Source: Adineta ricciae (taxonomy: Eukaryota; Rotifera; Eurotatoria; Adinetida; Adinetidae). From it: a stretch of 64,000 bases of DNA. Under the pieces are notes generated by a model. It was not told the origin of the DNA and made no database searches. It saw nothing but the letters and a program-made list of their open reading frames with translations. The stretch spans positions 372,001-436,000 of the forward strand of contig CAJNOJ010000040.1 of NCBI GenBank assembly GCA_905250025.1, read 5' to 3'. Of the stretch, positions 1 through 11,400 are shown piece after piece. Made by a program: the position numbers and the translations under genes. Numbering within the stretch: position 1 is the first letter of the stretch; the number at the start of each line of letters is the position of its first letter.

Positions 1-2121
1 CCAAAAACGATCTAGTACAAACGATCTTGTGCTACGTTGAGTGATGTCGCCAGATGATAGACATTAACATAGGATAATCTAGGTGAGAAGTTTCACACTG
101 AACACCATTTCGATTGATTGGAATTAGTGCATATGATAAGAGATGAATTTGAATTGTTTTAGTAAATGATTAAACACGATCTGATTTTGTAAGTGCATAT
201 TTCATTGAAAGGTATTCCCATGTGAGGGATCAAATGAAATTAATATTTCCAAATGAGAATCTGATAAGAACGAATGCTTCTTTCGAACAAGCAACTCGCA
301 TGATACTGAAAGTGTATAAATGAATTTTAAAAAATATATATATTAATGAAATAAAATGGTTATCGTTGTACTCAGACATATTTTCATCATTGTTTTCATA
401 AAATTATCACTATTCAAGTAAAATTAAGACTGAATGATTCTATGTTGAGCACGTTTCATAAATGAATGTATAGAATGCACCAGTGAATGGCATAGTTACC
501 CACATTTTTTATATTTCATAAAAGTTCAAGAATGTACCATAAATAAATTTACTTAAGTTTAGTTTTTCCTCTGTAAAGAATGACTAGTTGCAAGTTATCA
601 AAACATGATTTGTCGAAAATAAAACGGCAAAATCGCTGATTATGATGTATATCATATCATATCACCTCATTGTGTGAGATGATTATCGATGATGAATAGA
701 AAATGATGAAATTGTCTAGACAAACGAGGAAGATTTTCAAATTCACTATGCAAAAAAAAGGATTTGTTCAATCATCGACAAGGTGTAACAAAAACATATG
801 TTATGTAAGGCTAGCAACACATATTTATGCACCTCAATCGAGGCGCGCACTAAAAGTCATTGAAATATTGTCAGTTCATTCTGCACTACATAATGTAAGA
901 AAGAAATTGACAAGAACCAGACCTACGTGTTTTAAGACACTCGTTCATACTGAATAGTTTTACTTGATCCCACTGTCAAATGAATTCAAGTTGAAGACAG
1001 TAATTACTGTTCACATTCTTCATCTATTCGACGCCTGTGTCTCTTAATCAATGATATACAAACATGAGACATGTCATAGTGCAATTTCTACGTTTGAGAT
1101 CAAAAGACACATGAAACATCGAACAAAATAGTTAGGCAGATGCTCTCGATATACATTCATGTCCGGTTTTATAAGCTAAACGATTATATTTTACAGCTAG
1201 TTCCGTATTCTTCTCTTTTTGTTCACTGATCAAGACAGGAGGGGGAAGGGAGAGAGAGAGAACATGCCGCTTCCTTTTGCTAATGTGATTCTATCATGAT
1301 TGTTCATCTCGATTTCAAGAGTAAATGAAAAAAGAGCAAAGCATGCGTAATCATTGCCGGTGATCTGGTATGATTTGAATGAAATAAGCCGAAGCATAAA
1401 CACGATCTATGTTTCTGTTCGTGAAGACGACAGAAAGTGATAATCGTCTGATAGAAACGAAGCACACAGATCAAACATCATCATTAAACAAACAAATATC
1501 CTGCCGTGTCTTGTCTCTTATCAGTGAAACAGAAGCAGCATTCCCAATGGAAATTGTCCTGTTCTTTTTCGTATTGCACTTCAAATATGAGATTTTCGTT
1601 TTCACACTTTATAACCCATCCAGTACCAACCAGTCTATCGACACGATTATGCGTACATAAACAATCAACCGTGACGTCAAACAAAGCGTCCGAAAAAATA
1701 CTTTCATCAAAGAACAAAGAGAAAAAGAAATAGTCGAGAAGAGATTCGTGTATAAGACTGAATAATCTGAATGGTGTAGAAAAATATTCTCTATCAGTTA
1801 TTGACAACCAATCGGATGTGTTCTATTAATGGCGAGATAGAGAAGAAAAAGACGAAAAGATAAGGCTTTTTTTCCGTTATTGGATAGAAAAAGAAGGAGA
1901 AGAAAAAGTAAATATAAGCGATGTGTATCTATTCGGAGAAAGAAAGAGAGAAGAGAAGAAAAAATTACGAGTCAATAAGTGAACCAACTTCAATCAGTCA
2001 ATCGTACAAACACACACATCATTGTGACGATTACCAGAGCCACAAATACTCAATAAGTAGACGGATATTATTCGATTAACAAACGCATCTAATTATTAAT
2101 CAACAGGTGATTGAAAACGAA
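1..2121. other. Non-coding upstream region of the HAND gene
   Basis: I see no gene in this stretch. It is AT-rich, with stop codons in all frames at short spacing; the longest open frames (for instance 703-957 and 1409-1660) are under 110 codons and have no recognisable domain, signal peptide or homologue. A short GA run lies near 1248-1260. The last 200 bases are A/G-rich and lead into a polypyrimidine-poor AG (…caacag at about 2106) just ahead of the HAND start codon, so part of this stretch is probably the HAND promoter and 5' leader. Confidence 0.6.
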
Positions 2122-3127
2122 ATGTTTAACACACCCAACGATTGCTTTGTCCCTTCATCAACTTCTCCATCCGGTTTAATATTCAATCGACAACATCATA
2201 CATCTCGTTATCATCCGTACAATCGAGTGCCATCGACTTACTATCCCAGCAATGAACTGGAAACTTATTCCTACGATAACAATAACGCTAATTCTAATCC
2301 AAATCATCATACTTCGACTGTACAAAATTACGATCATTCGATGATGCCATACGATTATAATCTTGCATGGACAACATCATCGTCTTCGCTTGAACACGAT
2401 ATGAGCATAGAAGGAGCAACGACGATGGGCTCAAATCTTGGTGGAACAGGTAGAATGAAGTTTCCTTATCTTTTCCCTTTGTTTCCGAGCACAGAAAACT
2501 TTTTTATGCATTCAAAGGGGCTCCTCGTTGTTTCAAACGACGTGTATCAGCTAACAAAAAAGAGCGCCGTCGGACACAATCGATAAACACCGCCTTCTCC
2601 GATCTTCGCACTGCAATTCCGAATGTTCAACCTGACACAAAATTATCCAAAATCAAAACACTGAAACTAGCTACGAAATACATTGAATTCCTCATGGATA
2701 TTCTCGCTAAAGATGATCCAACGGCTATGCCTAGTGCCTTCAAAGCAGAGATTATCAAAACACGAAAGGATCATCGAGATCTAATGAAAGCAAGTTTCTG
2801 GAAGAAAAAAAGAACTCTAATCGAAATTGTAAATCATTTCTCTTCTAGTTTGATAACACTCTATCACCACGTAAAATCAAAGGACGAACAGGATGGCCAC
2901 AAGCTGTCTGGCAATCTGAATTGAATCGCAATGAAAACTTTCAGCAAAATCAATCACCCAATGAAATCAATCTTTTACCTCCAACACTTTTAAACCAAGT
3001 CCATTCGGGTAGCTTATCAAATTCTCCCACACTTTCTCATAGTAGCTCGTCATCCAGCACAAAAACACACAAATTACGTACATATGACAAGTCATATTTA
3101 AGAAATAACAATGCAAAAATGCGATAG
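2122..3127 (+). CDS. HAND: HAND-family bHLH transcription factor
   Basis: This is a class II basic helix-loop-helix transcription factor of the HAND type, which in animals dimerises with E proteins and acts in mesoderm, heart and gut muscle. Exon 1 (from the ATG at 2122) encodes a Tyr/Asn/His-rich N-terminus. After a phase-1 intron at 2450-2517, exon 2 encodes the basic region ([20 protein letters not shown]), the loop, and helix 2 ([20 protein letters not shown]), followed by LAKDD. After a second intron at 2790-2848, exon 3 gives [17 protein letters not shown], the C-terminal signature that separates HAND from Twist and other bHLH proteins. The tail is Ser/Asn-rich. The second intron keeps frame only with a GC donor (gcaagt), which is unusual. 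Assignment to HAND is firm; HAND1 versus HAND2 cannot be decided. Confidence 0.93.
2790..2848 (+). other. Probable GC-AG intron in HAND
   Basis: The frame before this point (…RDLMK) and the frame after it ([18 protein letters not shown]) join only if the intron starts with GC, in the sequence gcaagt, and ends at ctag. The available GT sites give either a 20-base intron or a frame that loses the conserved KGRTGWPQ motif. The resulting length, 59 bases, is typical of this window. Confidence 0.7.
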
Positions 3128-4467
3128 CTAGATATGACAAATAATGCCATCACGTCGTTTCTCTTTTTTCCTCTCTCGTTCTCTTCTTTTTTTTGCATAC
3201 CGGTGTTGTACATAGATTTGATAATGTGTGTGTTGTTCTGATTGTAAGAAATATATCTCCATACATATATACTCAAGTAAATGACTTCATTTAAACTCAT
3301 TTGAATGCACTCAAGACATATCTAAACGTTTTATCAATCTAAACTTAATCGAGCGAAGACGATTTTCAAACTCATCAATATAGAAATTGCTCTAGGTGAA
3401 AAATAAGAAGATGTCAACAATGACTATTTTATTTTAAGCCCTTGGACTTAATCGAATGATGCAATCAGTTAATAGATTTTCTTTCTCTGTTTATATATAC
3501 AAAGGTAAATAAAAGCGAGAAACTTATTTATTTTCATGTGTACACACGCATCAAGGCACGAGGATGTCTAGAAATAAGAACATTATCTGTTTTACTTCTT
3601 CTTCCGTATCGCGTGCGATGAACACTAATAATAATCGATTTGTATGTGTGCATAGAGGAAAATTTATATTGACAATGTTCATATGGGACCGACTGACAAC
3701 ATGTTGTCGTTCGTATGAATAAGTAAAGAAATGTTCGTGTTGTTTTTCTCTCTGCTCGATTTCAAATAGATTTGAATGTGTGAACTTGTTGAATTAGTAC
3801 AGAATGTCGAAAGGAAAAAGAAAAGGGAGGGACATGAGCAGATTGTCACGCTACTGTATTGTTAATTATTTATATTCAGTCAAACGAAGTCTTTATATTA
3901 AAATAGTTAATCAATTATTCTTCATCTTATGTCAACAATGGAGGAAAGAACGAGAAGAGAAAGTGATCTGTTCAATATCAATCCTTCTAATCAAGAGAAG
4001 AAGAAAACGAGGAAGGAGAAAGATATAGCCAATTATCATTATTTGATGTATTGTATCTGGCTATTCATACAGAATGAATGAATAGGATATGATATGAATC
4101 TAATTTTAAAAGGTAAGAAAGAGAGTTGCATTTAAATCTATCTTTTTGTTGTTTCGAAAGAATAGAAGAGGCGAGATCAAAACATAATAATGTTCAATTT
4201 CTGCTTCAATCTACTGTTGTAAATGTTAATAAGCTATCAAATGAATGAACAATCGAATATATGAAGATGTTTCTAAGGACACGTATACAAAGAATACACG
4301 CGTGCTCTGACAAGATGATTATTCATCAAAAACTACTAATGGGATAAGTACGGATGACATCTCATTGGTATGATATATCGATACATATTAATAGCTAGAA
4401 AAGGCGAACACCGTCATCATCATTCATTTTTTTTTCATTGCAGAGAAATTTATTTTTGATTTTCAAT
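3128..4467. other. Intergenic region between HAND and SLC52-like gene
   Basis: These two genes are convergent, so this stretch holds their 3' flanks. I see no coding region with homology; the reading frame at 3804-4028 is a Lys/Arg-rich translation of purine-rich DNA and is not convincing. Confidence 0.55.
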
Positions 4468-5772
4468 TCAGCATTTACTCGGTTCACAAGGTATTACTTC
4501 ACGGAATAACGAAAATGTTTCAATTAACAAAAACGCAACAATGGAGCCAATCAATGCTCCGCATTGAACATTAACACCGTACCAAAACATACCACTCGAT
4601 GAGTAATTTCGAACATAATTAGCGATTACTAAACGTGGGTATCCTAATAACACATAAGTACAAAGCCAAATGGACAATATCAAAACATTTCCTTTCATTG
4701 TATGTACCCACATTGGACAAGGACTGTTCAATGCGATGAATAATTCGAATAGAAATGTCATCGTACCCATTAGAATCAAAAGTAATATCGAACGTTTCGA
4801 TACAGATGGTTTTATCATGCCTAAAATCCAGACTAATGTGAACATCCATGGCGATAGGATAGTTCCGAGATAGAATATTTCTTGTCCGTATGGCATGAGA
4901 ACGTATGCAGAGATTGAGAGAAGCATTCCGAATAGAATCGAACTTGTGTAGGTACATCCGAATGAAAGCAGGAGATATGACGTTCTGTTCAATGAAAGTG
5001 ATTCGGACGAAGTAGGAGATTTTTGCTGGAAAAGTGTACTTGTTGTTTCCTGATTATCTTCATTGGGTTTTAATGATATTTTACGATTAATCTGAAATGC
5101 GTGTTGAGGAATTGAAGTCCATTGTAGAAGTACAAATGAAATAAATGAGATTGTTAAAAGTAAAAACAAACATAGGAAGTAGAGCGAAACTGAAAATCTT
5201 GCAGTTTCATAAACGGCTTCTGTCACATTCGTACCATTGATGGATGTACAACGAAGTTGACCGTTTCCTTGCGCAATAGCCAGTAAACTTGGAACGATCG
5301 ATGTCAAACTTTCACCAAGAAAAAGAGCGCTGGTAAATTCAGCTCGAAATTTCTGAATATAATCCGCAAATGAAATCGACGATGTGCAATCCAATAAGGA
5401 AAGAAAAAACGCAAGGATCAACAATGCAATACTGTAATTTTGATTGAATATCATTCTCGTATATTGCCAAAAGAAAATCAATGAAAAACATGATGCCATG
5501 CCAATGCTAATCACAATGTAATTAATCGGAATTGGATTAAGTGTTTGTTTTTTGTTGAAACATTTGATAAGAATGAGTATCAATGGTGCAATGTTACCAA
5601 AGTTCGTGATTAATGCAAGATATGCTCCGAGTCTCGCACCTTCAGGTTGAGTTAAGATTATCTGTGGTAATTCAGCAAAGATTCCATTAATATCTGTCCA
5701 AGATGCAAGAAACACCAATGTTAAGAGAATATACGTTACATATTCATTAATTGTCCATCTGTTCTCAGTCAT
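4468..5772 (-). CDS. SLC52-type riboflavin transporter
   Basis: This looks like a plasma-membrane riboflavin transporter of the SLC52 (RFVT) family. The 434-residue product has about 11 hydrophobic segments. Family marks are the first helix with SWTDINGIFAELP, matching the SWxxxNGIWVELP pattern of SLC52, the following PEGARLGAYLALITNFGN, then LLDCTSSISFADYI and FRAEFTSALFLGESLTSIVP, which match the family's fourth and fifth helix region, and a glycosylatable loop with GQLRCTSINGTNVT. Length fits the family (about 450). I chose the ATG at 5772 because it is preceded by a pyrimidine run and AG, a splice acceptor; the frame stays open upstream but reads through that likely leader intron. The coding part has no intron. 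Substrate is inferred from family only. Confidence 0.85.
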   Translation of the reverse strand: MTENRWTINEYVTYILLTLVFLASWTDINGIFAELPQIILTQPEGARLGAYLALITNFGNIAPLILILIKCFNKKQTLNPIPINYIVISIGMASCFSLIFFWQYTRMIFNQNYSIALLILAFFLSLLDCTSSISFADYIQKFRAEFTSALFLGESLTSIVPSLLAIAQGNGQLRCTSINGTNVTEAVYETARFSVSLYFLCLFLLLTISFISFVLLQWTSIPQHAFQINRKISLKPNEDNQETTSTLFQQKSPTSSESLSLNRTSYLLLSFGCTYTSSILFGMLLSISAYVLMPYGQEIFYLGTILSPWMFTLVWILGMIKPSVSKRSILLLILMGTMTFLFELFIALNSPCPMWVHTMKGNVLILSIWLCTYVLLGYPRLVIANYVRNYSSSGMFWYGVNVQCGALIGSIVAFLLIETFSLFREVIPCEPSKC

Positions 5773-5975
5773 TCTGAAAAAAAAACTGAATATTTCACAA
5801 TAAAAAAACAAAGTTATGTACATCGATCCTCTCGATAACATGACTCATTCAGCATGATACATATCGAGTGCGAAAAGAAAACAACAAGCTTTCGTGCATA
5901 TTTTATTTCTCTCTTCTGACGTGTACTTCGTATAAACAATCCTACTTAGCGATGAGAAAAGACTAGATGGAAAGG

Positions 5976-6323
5976 TCAACGGAATTGATATCCTTTCCTA
6001 AACCATAACAAACGTGGTATTTGACGTTCATAATTATCAAAATACGAAGATTGGTCATTATCAACAAAGAAATTGAGTTTATCTTGAAAAATTATTGTTA
6101 GATAACAAATGTAGAAAATTGTTAATAGAAAAAGATAGATTAAATAGAGATAATCATCGTAATGAATAACTGACGACTGTCGAACAGCGAGTTGTTCGAG
6201 AAGTTGACGGATGAACGGTGCGTCGCCGGTTGATTGAATGTAATTTTCTCGTTCTCGAATAGTAGACGAATCTCTTCGTTGTTTTCGACGATGTAAAAAC
6301 TGATACAAGTGATTTCTACTCAT
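5976..6323 (-). CDS. Small single-pass membrane protein, unknown
   Basis: I do not recognise this 115-residue product. It begins with a basic, Arg-rich stretch (HRRKQRRDSSTIRERE), has one strongly hydrophobic segment at about residues 58-80 (YLIYLFLLTIFYICYLTIIF), and ends with an aromatic and basic tail. There is no signal peptide, so the hydrophobic segment would act as an anchor. An AG after a pyrimidine-rich tract lies about 25 bases before the ATG, as for other genes here. It stands between the riboflavin transporter and the GILT gene, all on the same strand. It could be a real small membrane protein or an exon of a larger gene; evidence beyond the open frame and the sensible start is weak. 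Confidence 0.5.
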   Translation of the reverse strand: MSRNHLYQFLHRRKQRRDSSTIRERENYIQSTGDAPFIRQLLEQLAVRQSSVIHYDDYLYLIYLFLLTIFYICYLTIIFQDKLNFFVDNDQSSYFDNYERQIPRLLWFRKGYQFR

Positions 6324-6468
6324 TTATTTCTCGTACGGTTGCTAAGAATGAAAAACAAACAGAAAATAAATTAGGAAAATTGAAATTTTATTTCCATTGA
6401 TGAGACAACGCTGGTATAATTCAATGAAATCATTTGGAAAGACTCATGTAGTATCACAAAACTAAATT

Positions 6469-7431
6469 TTATAGATTCTTCTTACATTGAGCAGGTGGAT
6501 TTGAGCCCTAAATGAGACAAACAAAGACATTCGATAAATAAATTGTGGAATATATTTGCCAATAATTTACCTTATATGTTTTACAGAGAAGACCAACAAG
6601 ATCACTTTCTGCTTCTTGTTCCATTTCTTCGGTATGTTCACCATTGATTGTCACCCATGGTACGTATTGATGTGGTGGTTGAAGACTTTCTGTTTGCACA
6701 GCGTAGAGATGTTGTAATTGATTGCCTACTCGACTTTGAACGCAAGAAGTGACTTTATTGTAATCAATCGAAGTCTTTTCGGCACATTTTCCAGCGACAG
6801 TTTCAACATCACCTTCTGTTGATTCAGTACAATAAATAAATGGCTAAACAATTTCAAAACGAATTCTCAAAACTATTCCTTTCAAATCATTATCTTACTA
6901 AATGAGCTGTTGTATTTGGATAGAGACTGATGACACAGGTCTAAACAAAAAAACTCAAGAATGACCAATGCTAATTGTTACTGATTTCATTACGTGAATC
7001 AAATTTCCGTAACATTCATCCGAGCCATGTTGACAATAGAATTGATATAATTGAGTTTCTGGTCGATAAACTTCACGTGCATTACCATATGGCACAAAGG
7101 TAATATTGACAATGCTAGAAATGGATTGAAAAGCTTGCCAAACTTGTGTGGAGATGAATTGTCGACAATCAGGACAAAGTGTTTCGTAGTAGAGAGTGAA
7201 ATTCACACGATCATTATCAGCTCCAACTGCCCACACATATTTTGTGCATTGATTGACGACCTAAACGGTTAAATTAACAAAAAACTCAAATGTCGAACGA
7301 AGAGTTACTCCACAAGCTTGAGCAATCTCTCGATTATCACACCAATTGGCTGATGATTTCGGACAGTCGATGGTTAAACCGCCGTGAATACAAAAAAGAA
7401 GAATAGTCGAAAGTGCAAGCGACGTGTACAT
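6469..7431 (-). CDS. GILT-family lysosomal thiol reductase
   Basis: This encodes a gamma-interferon-inducible lysosomal thiol reductase (GILT/IFI30) family protein, which reduces disulfides of proteins in endosomes and lysosomes. Five exons can be followed: 7431-7309, 7260-6994, 6940-6899, 6843-6571 and 6507-6469, with introns of 48-63 bp, all GT-AG. Exon 1 gives a signal peptide (MYTSLALSTILLFCIHGG). Exon 2 holds the active site: VNFTLYYETLCPDCRQF, with CPDC as the CxxC motif, then NITFVPYGNA and the Cys-rich CQHGSDECYGN (family CQHGxxEC). Exon 4 has SLQPPHQYVPWVTINGEH, the C-terminal GILT signature PPHxYVPWVxxNG. Nearly all family cysteines are present, so it should be active. Length, about 247 residues, is normal. 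Confidence 0.93.
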
Positions 7432-8492
7432 GGTATTGATAATATCTAAAATGTTGAATATTCAAGGTAAACTACGAAAAAAGATAAGATTATGAGAACA
7501 ATGTCGTCTCAAGGACATATTTAAATGTACTTATTTCGTTCGACGATGAAACTGCGTCTGATAATAAGATTAGTTAATTAAAAGTTAAAGTTATATATCG
7601 AAAAAATATTCTCTAGAGAGACTGTTGTTGTTGTTGTTGTTTTGTTATCGATCTTTGATTAATACGAACACGGAAAGCTCTCGAGTAAAATGTGATTCTA
7701 TACTCATGAGTGAACTGTTAGAAGTTGTTAAGTACGTTTTTCTAGAAAAAAGAATGACATTTCATTTTGCATATTACCGCCCATTTTTATGTAAGGCAGT
7801 CATTGCTGAACTGCAGATGGTTTCTTCTTCCCATCAATGCAAATTTTCATACAGATGGAAGAATTCTCACTCTATCTAGCTCGATAAGGGATTCGATCGA
7901 CGAAGAAAAACGAAAGTAGTTCGAACCGTCTGTTTGTCCATATTAGTCGTTTTATTATCGCCATTTATCTTTTATAAATAACATAAAAAGAAAAACTTCT
8001 TCCATATACACATGTTCATGAAGAGAAAAAAAATCATTTCAAGAATTGTCGATGACAATTCAGGAATGTATTCCATGTAAATGATTTCAAAGAAAAAAAG
8101 TCCTAGGCAACTAATTGTTAACAAATAGCCAATGAAATTCCAATAGAAACAAAGACATGTCAAAATAGAAATACTAAATCGCACAATAGATTATCACATG
8201 AAGAACAAGAGAGAAGGAAGATTGAAGTTTTTGTCTCTATTATGCGGTTTTAGTGAATGATGAAGACTGGCGACAGAAAATAAACATGGACGGAAGTATA
8301 TTCCTTTTGATTAATAGTGTTAACATTTGTGTCTATGAAAAGTCTGTTCGGAAACGTACTGTATAAAGGAAACGAAAAGAAAAGAATTGCTCAGTATTGC
8401 ATTTAGATCAATAAAAATCTACAACTGCCGAAAGAATCATTATGAAAAATAATATATGTATGTAAATACATAATTATATGTGTTTGGATCGT
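7432..8492. other. Intergenic region between GILT and PLD genes
   Basis: This holds the promoter side of the GILT gene and the 3' flank of the phospholipase D gene. I see no coding region I can support. A short TTG repeat lies at 7623-7641. The open frame at 7972-8184 on the minus strand is hydrophobic but without other support. Confidence 0.5.
7623..7641. repeat. TTG trinucleotide microsatellite
   Basis: About six uninterrupted TGT/TTG units follow one another upstream of the GILT gene. No other role is apparent. Confidence 0.7.
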
Positions 8493-11400
8493 TCACGTCC
8501 AAAACCAAGCTGGTGCTAAAATTTCCTTGGCTGGTAGTTTCGGTCCGAGATGTTCTTTGGAAAGAAATTTATGTGGTATCAAAACTAGATAACCACGTAT
8601 CGTTTGAAGTAAACGTCGGGCTTCTTCAGGATTGGTTTCACAGAGTTTAGAAGCTGATTGAATCTCACGTAATTGAGTAAATGTAAATGCTGAATCTGTT
8701 GGAATACAATTGAATATCTTTAAAACGAAAAACGATGATCAAAATTAGTCGTGAAAATTACAGACAACAAACCTTTTCAAACATCGTGGTATTCCTGGCT
8801 GCTGTTGATAACCAAACATCTTTATAGAACGAATCAGATATTGGATCTTGATAATTGATTTGTGTTCCATCAAAGTCGCCCAGATGCTCGCGGAATAATC
8901 GTTTACGCAAACCACTAGCAAATTTTCCTACTTGAACATGAACTCTATTCATCATTCCACGTACGAATTCCGTATCTTCAAATATAACCGAAATTTCCGA
9001 ATCTCGATCGCCGAGTAAACTTCGATCATTGATATTCGCTGATCCGATCAAGACGCGATTGTCATCGACAATTACTAATTTACTATGAACATAGACTATC
9101 TCAGATACGAGACGTCCATTCATTTCTGACCATGTTCGTAAACCAAAGAAACAAATATAACGATGTGGATCACCAACTTCTTTTGCTAGACGAGCTAACA
9201 ATGACTGATGACCTTGAGATATGGATCGATAGTTCCAATGTGTGATGGCTTGCAAAGCTGTTGCTTTTGACGTACCATATTGACCTTCAAAGCCAGGAAT
9301 TAATGGCATAACAACATATACACGAAATGTTTCTTTTTCTCTAAAAAAAGCAACAATCAAAACTAGAAAGGTCAACGAGTTTATTTTAAAGATCACTTAC
9401 TTATGTGCGCGTAGAATTCGTTTGAATAAAGCATCGGCAATACCATTTCGTACTGTAGTATCCTCGATTAATGAAACAAAGAACTGATTTTCAATATAGA
9501 TATAATATTTTGCTTTTGCAATCATATCGATAAAAGCATTATGAATGGATTCTTCCTTTTCATCTCGACCTGTTGACCATCGGCCTACACTTCGTAATCC
9601 CTACGTCAAATAAAAGCAAAACGTATGACACTAAAGTTACAAGATGTCTTTTGCATACTTGTGTAGAACAATTGAATGTATTGGAAAGGAATTTCGGGCA
9701 CGGCGTGTATGTTCCGTATGATTTCGGTAAAAGAAATGGATATCGATCATCATCTTTAACTTTTTGTCGTTTAACAAAATTCCATCGTTCAATAAAGTGC
9801 CGAGCGAGATCTCGTGCACAAGGACCATAAACCATTGCGCCAATATCATGCCATGGCATACGTGGCGTTGTATTTCGATCGATTTGATCTTGAAATGGTT
9901 GATGTAAATTTCGAAAATCGCGAAGAAGAAAATTGGCATAATCTTTTCCGAACCATAATTTGGAAGAACCTTGAAGACCAAGCTGATGTGGTGTTGATTT
10001 CAAAGAAGAGCTTATGAATGAACTCATATCGTCATGTAATGAATCATGACAGGAATCGTTTCGATCAGTATCAGACTCGTCTGATTCATTGAAATCACTA
10101 CGTTGTCTCCAGCTGGTCTTCAAATTTAATGTAACACGACGAATTTTATCACGCAAACGAGATCGATCAAAAGATGGACCAACATTAGCACCAAGATAAC
10201 GACTAGAGAACGAGATCGGTTGACCATCGGAAGAGATTATTGGAGTCATTGGTGTAAGGCCTAGTGTTGAAACATCTTCGGTCGATTTCGTAAAACGGTA
10301 AATCTTCGACTGAATACCAAGTTTCAGTCTTTCCCAACGCGATCCGCTGTCTAAAAGAAGAGAGAGAGAGAGAGAGAGAGAGAAAGCAATATTGATTATA
10401 GAAGAAAACTAAAAGACGATGAGCACATATCGAACAGAGGGACACATATAGTGCAGAAATTGAGGAAATGATATCCATCAAAGAAAATCAAGAGAAAACA
10501 TACGAAGTGAATGCAATAGACAAGATGACTCATGCCTACTTACACGTTTCGGTTGATAAGAAATTTTGTTCTGTAAATGAACGAGTGATAGGTTAGATTC
10601 GTGAGGAAAAATTCTAGTTTTTGTATTTTATCAGATCGAATTTCTCTAGTTACATACCTTTGTTTAATGCTTCGATAGTTTCACGATGAAATGGTGTATC
10701 GAACGAATAAGATCTTTTCAAAGGCCAAATCACATCTCGTTTCTTCTTTTGTTCATCAGATAAGCCATTGGATGTTTCAGCTGGATAGTAACTTGCTCGT
10801 CGACGAGCCGTAAGAAAGGAGAGTTTTTTCAGACGATTATTTGAGTCAACATTCAGTTTCGTTGGTTTTGATTGACCATTTTCGAGTTGAGAATCGATTG
10901 TTGTTCCACTGGAAGACAACCGTTGACGCGACGATGAGCCAGTTAATGTTCGTCGATTGTCAGCATCTGGTACGGAAAGTGTTGCTCTATATGCATGAGG
11001 ATGTGAATGTAACATTGCTTGTTGGGATTCCGTAGGATTCGTATTTTTTTCTAATGCTTTACTATATACACTGTCTGACGTGGTATGTTCATGAATCATG
11101 TCTGAATCTTTAACACTTTGATTTCGTCGACGTGCTTGCCGTTCATGATTTTGCGCTGGATTGATGAATATATGCGAATCCGTTGATGACGAACGATGTG
11201 TACGTTTGTAAATATTCGAAAAAAGTGTATGATTGAAATTATAGATTCGACGTTTTTTCTGCTGTTCGATTAATCGGTTCTGTTGCGTTTCTATCAAGTG
11301 AACTGATTGTTGATCGATGTCTGATGATGAAAACCGTCGCGTTTGAGACATTCTGCGGTCGAACGTGTCGAAAGTTTGATCACTAAGCACTTTTGATATC

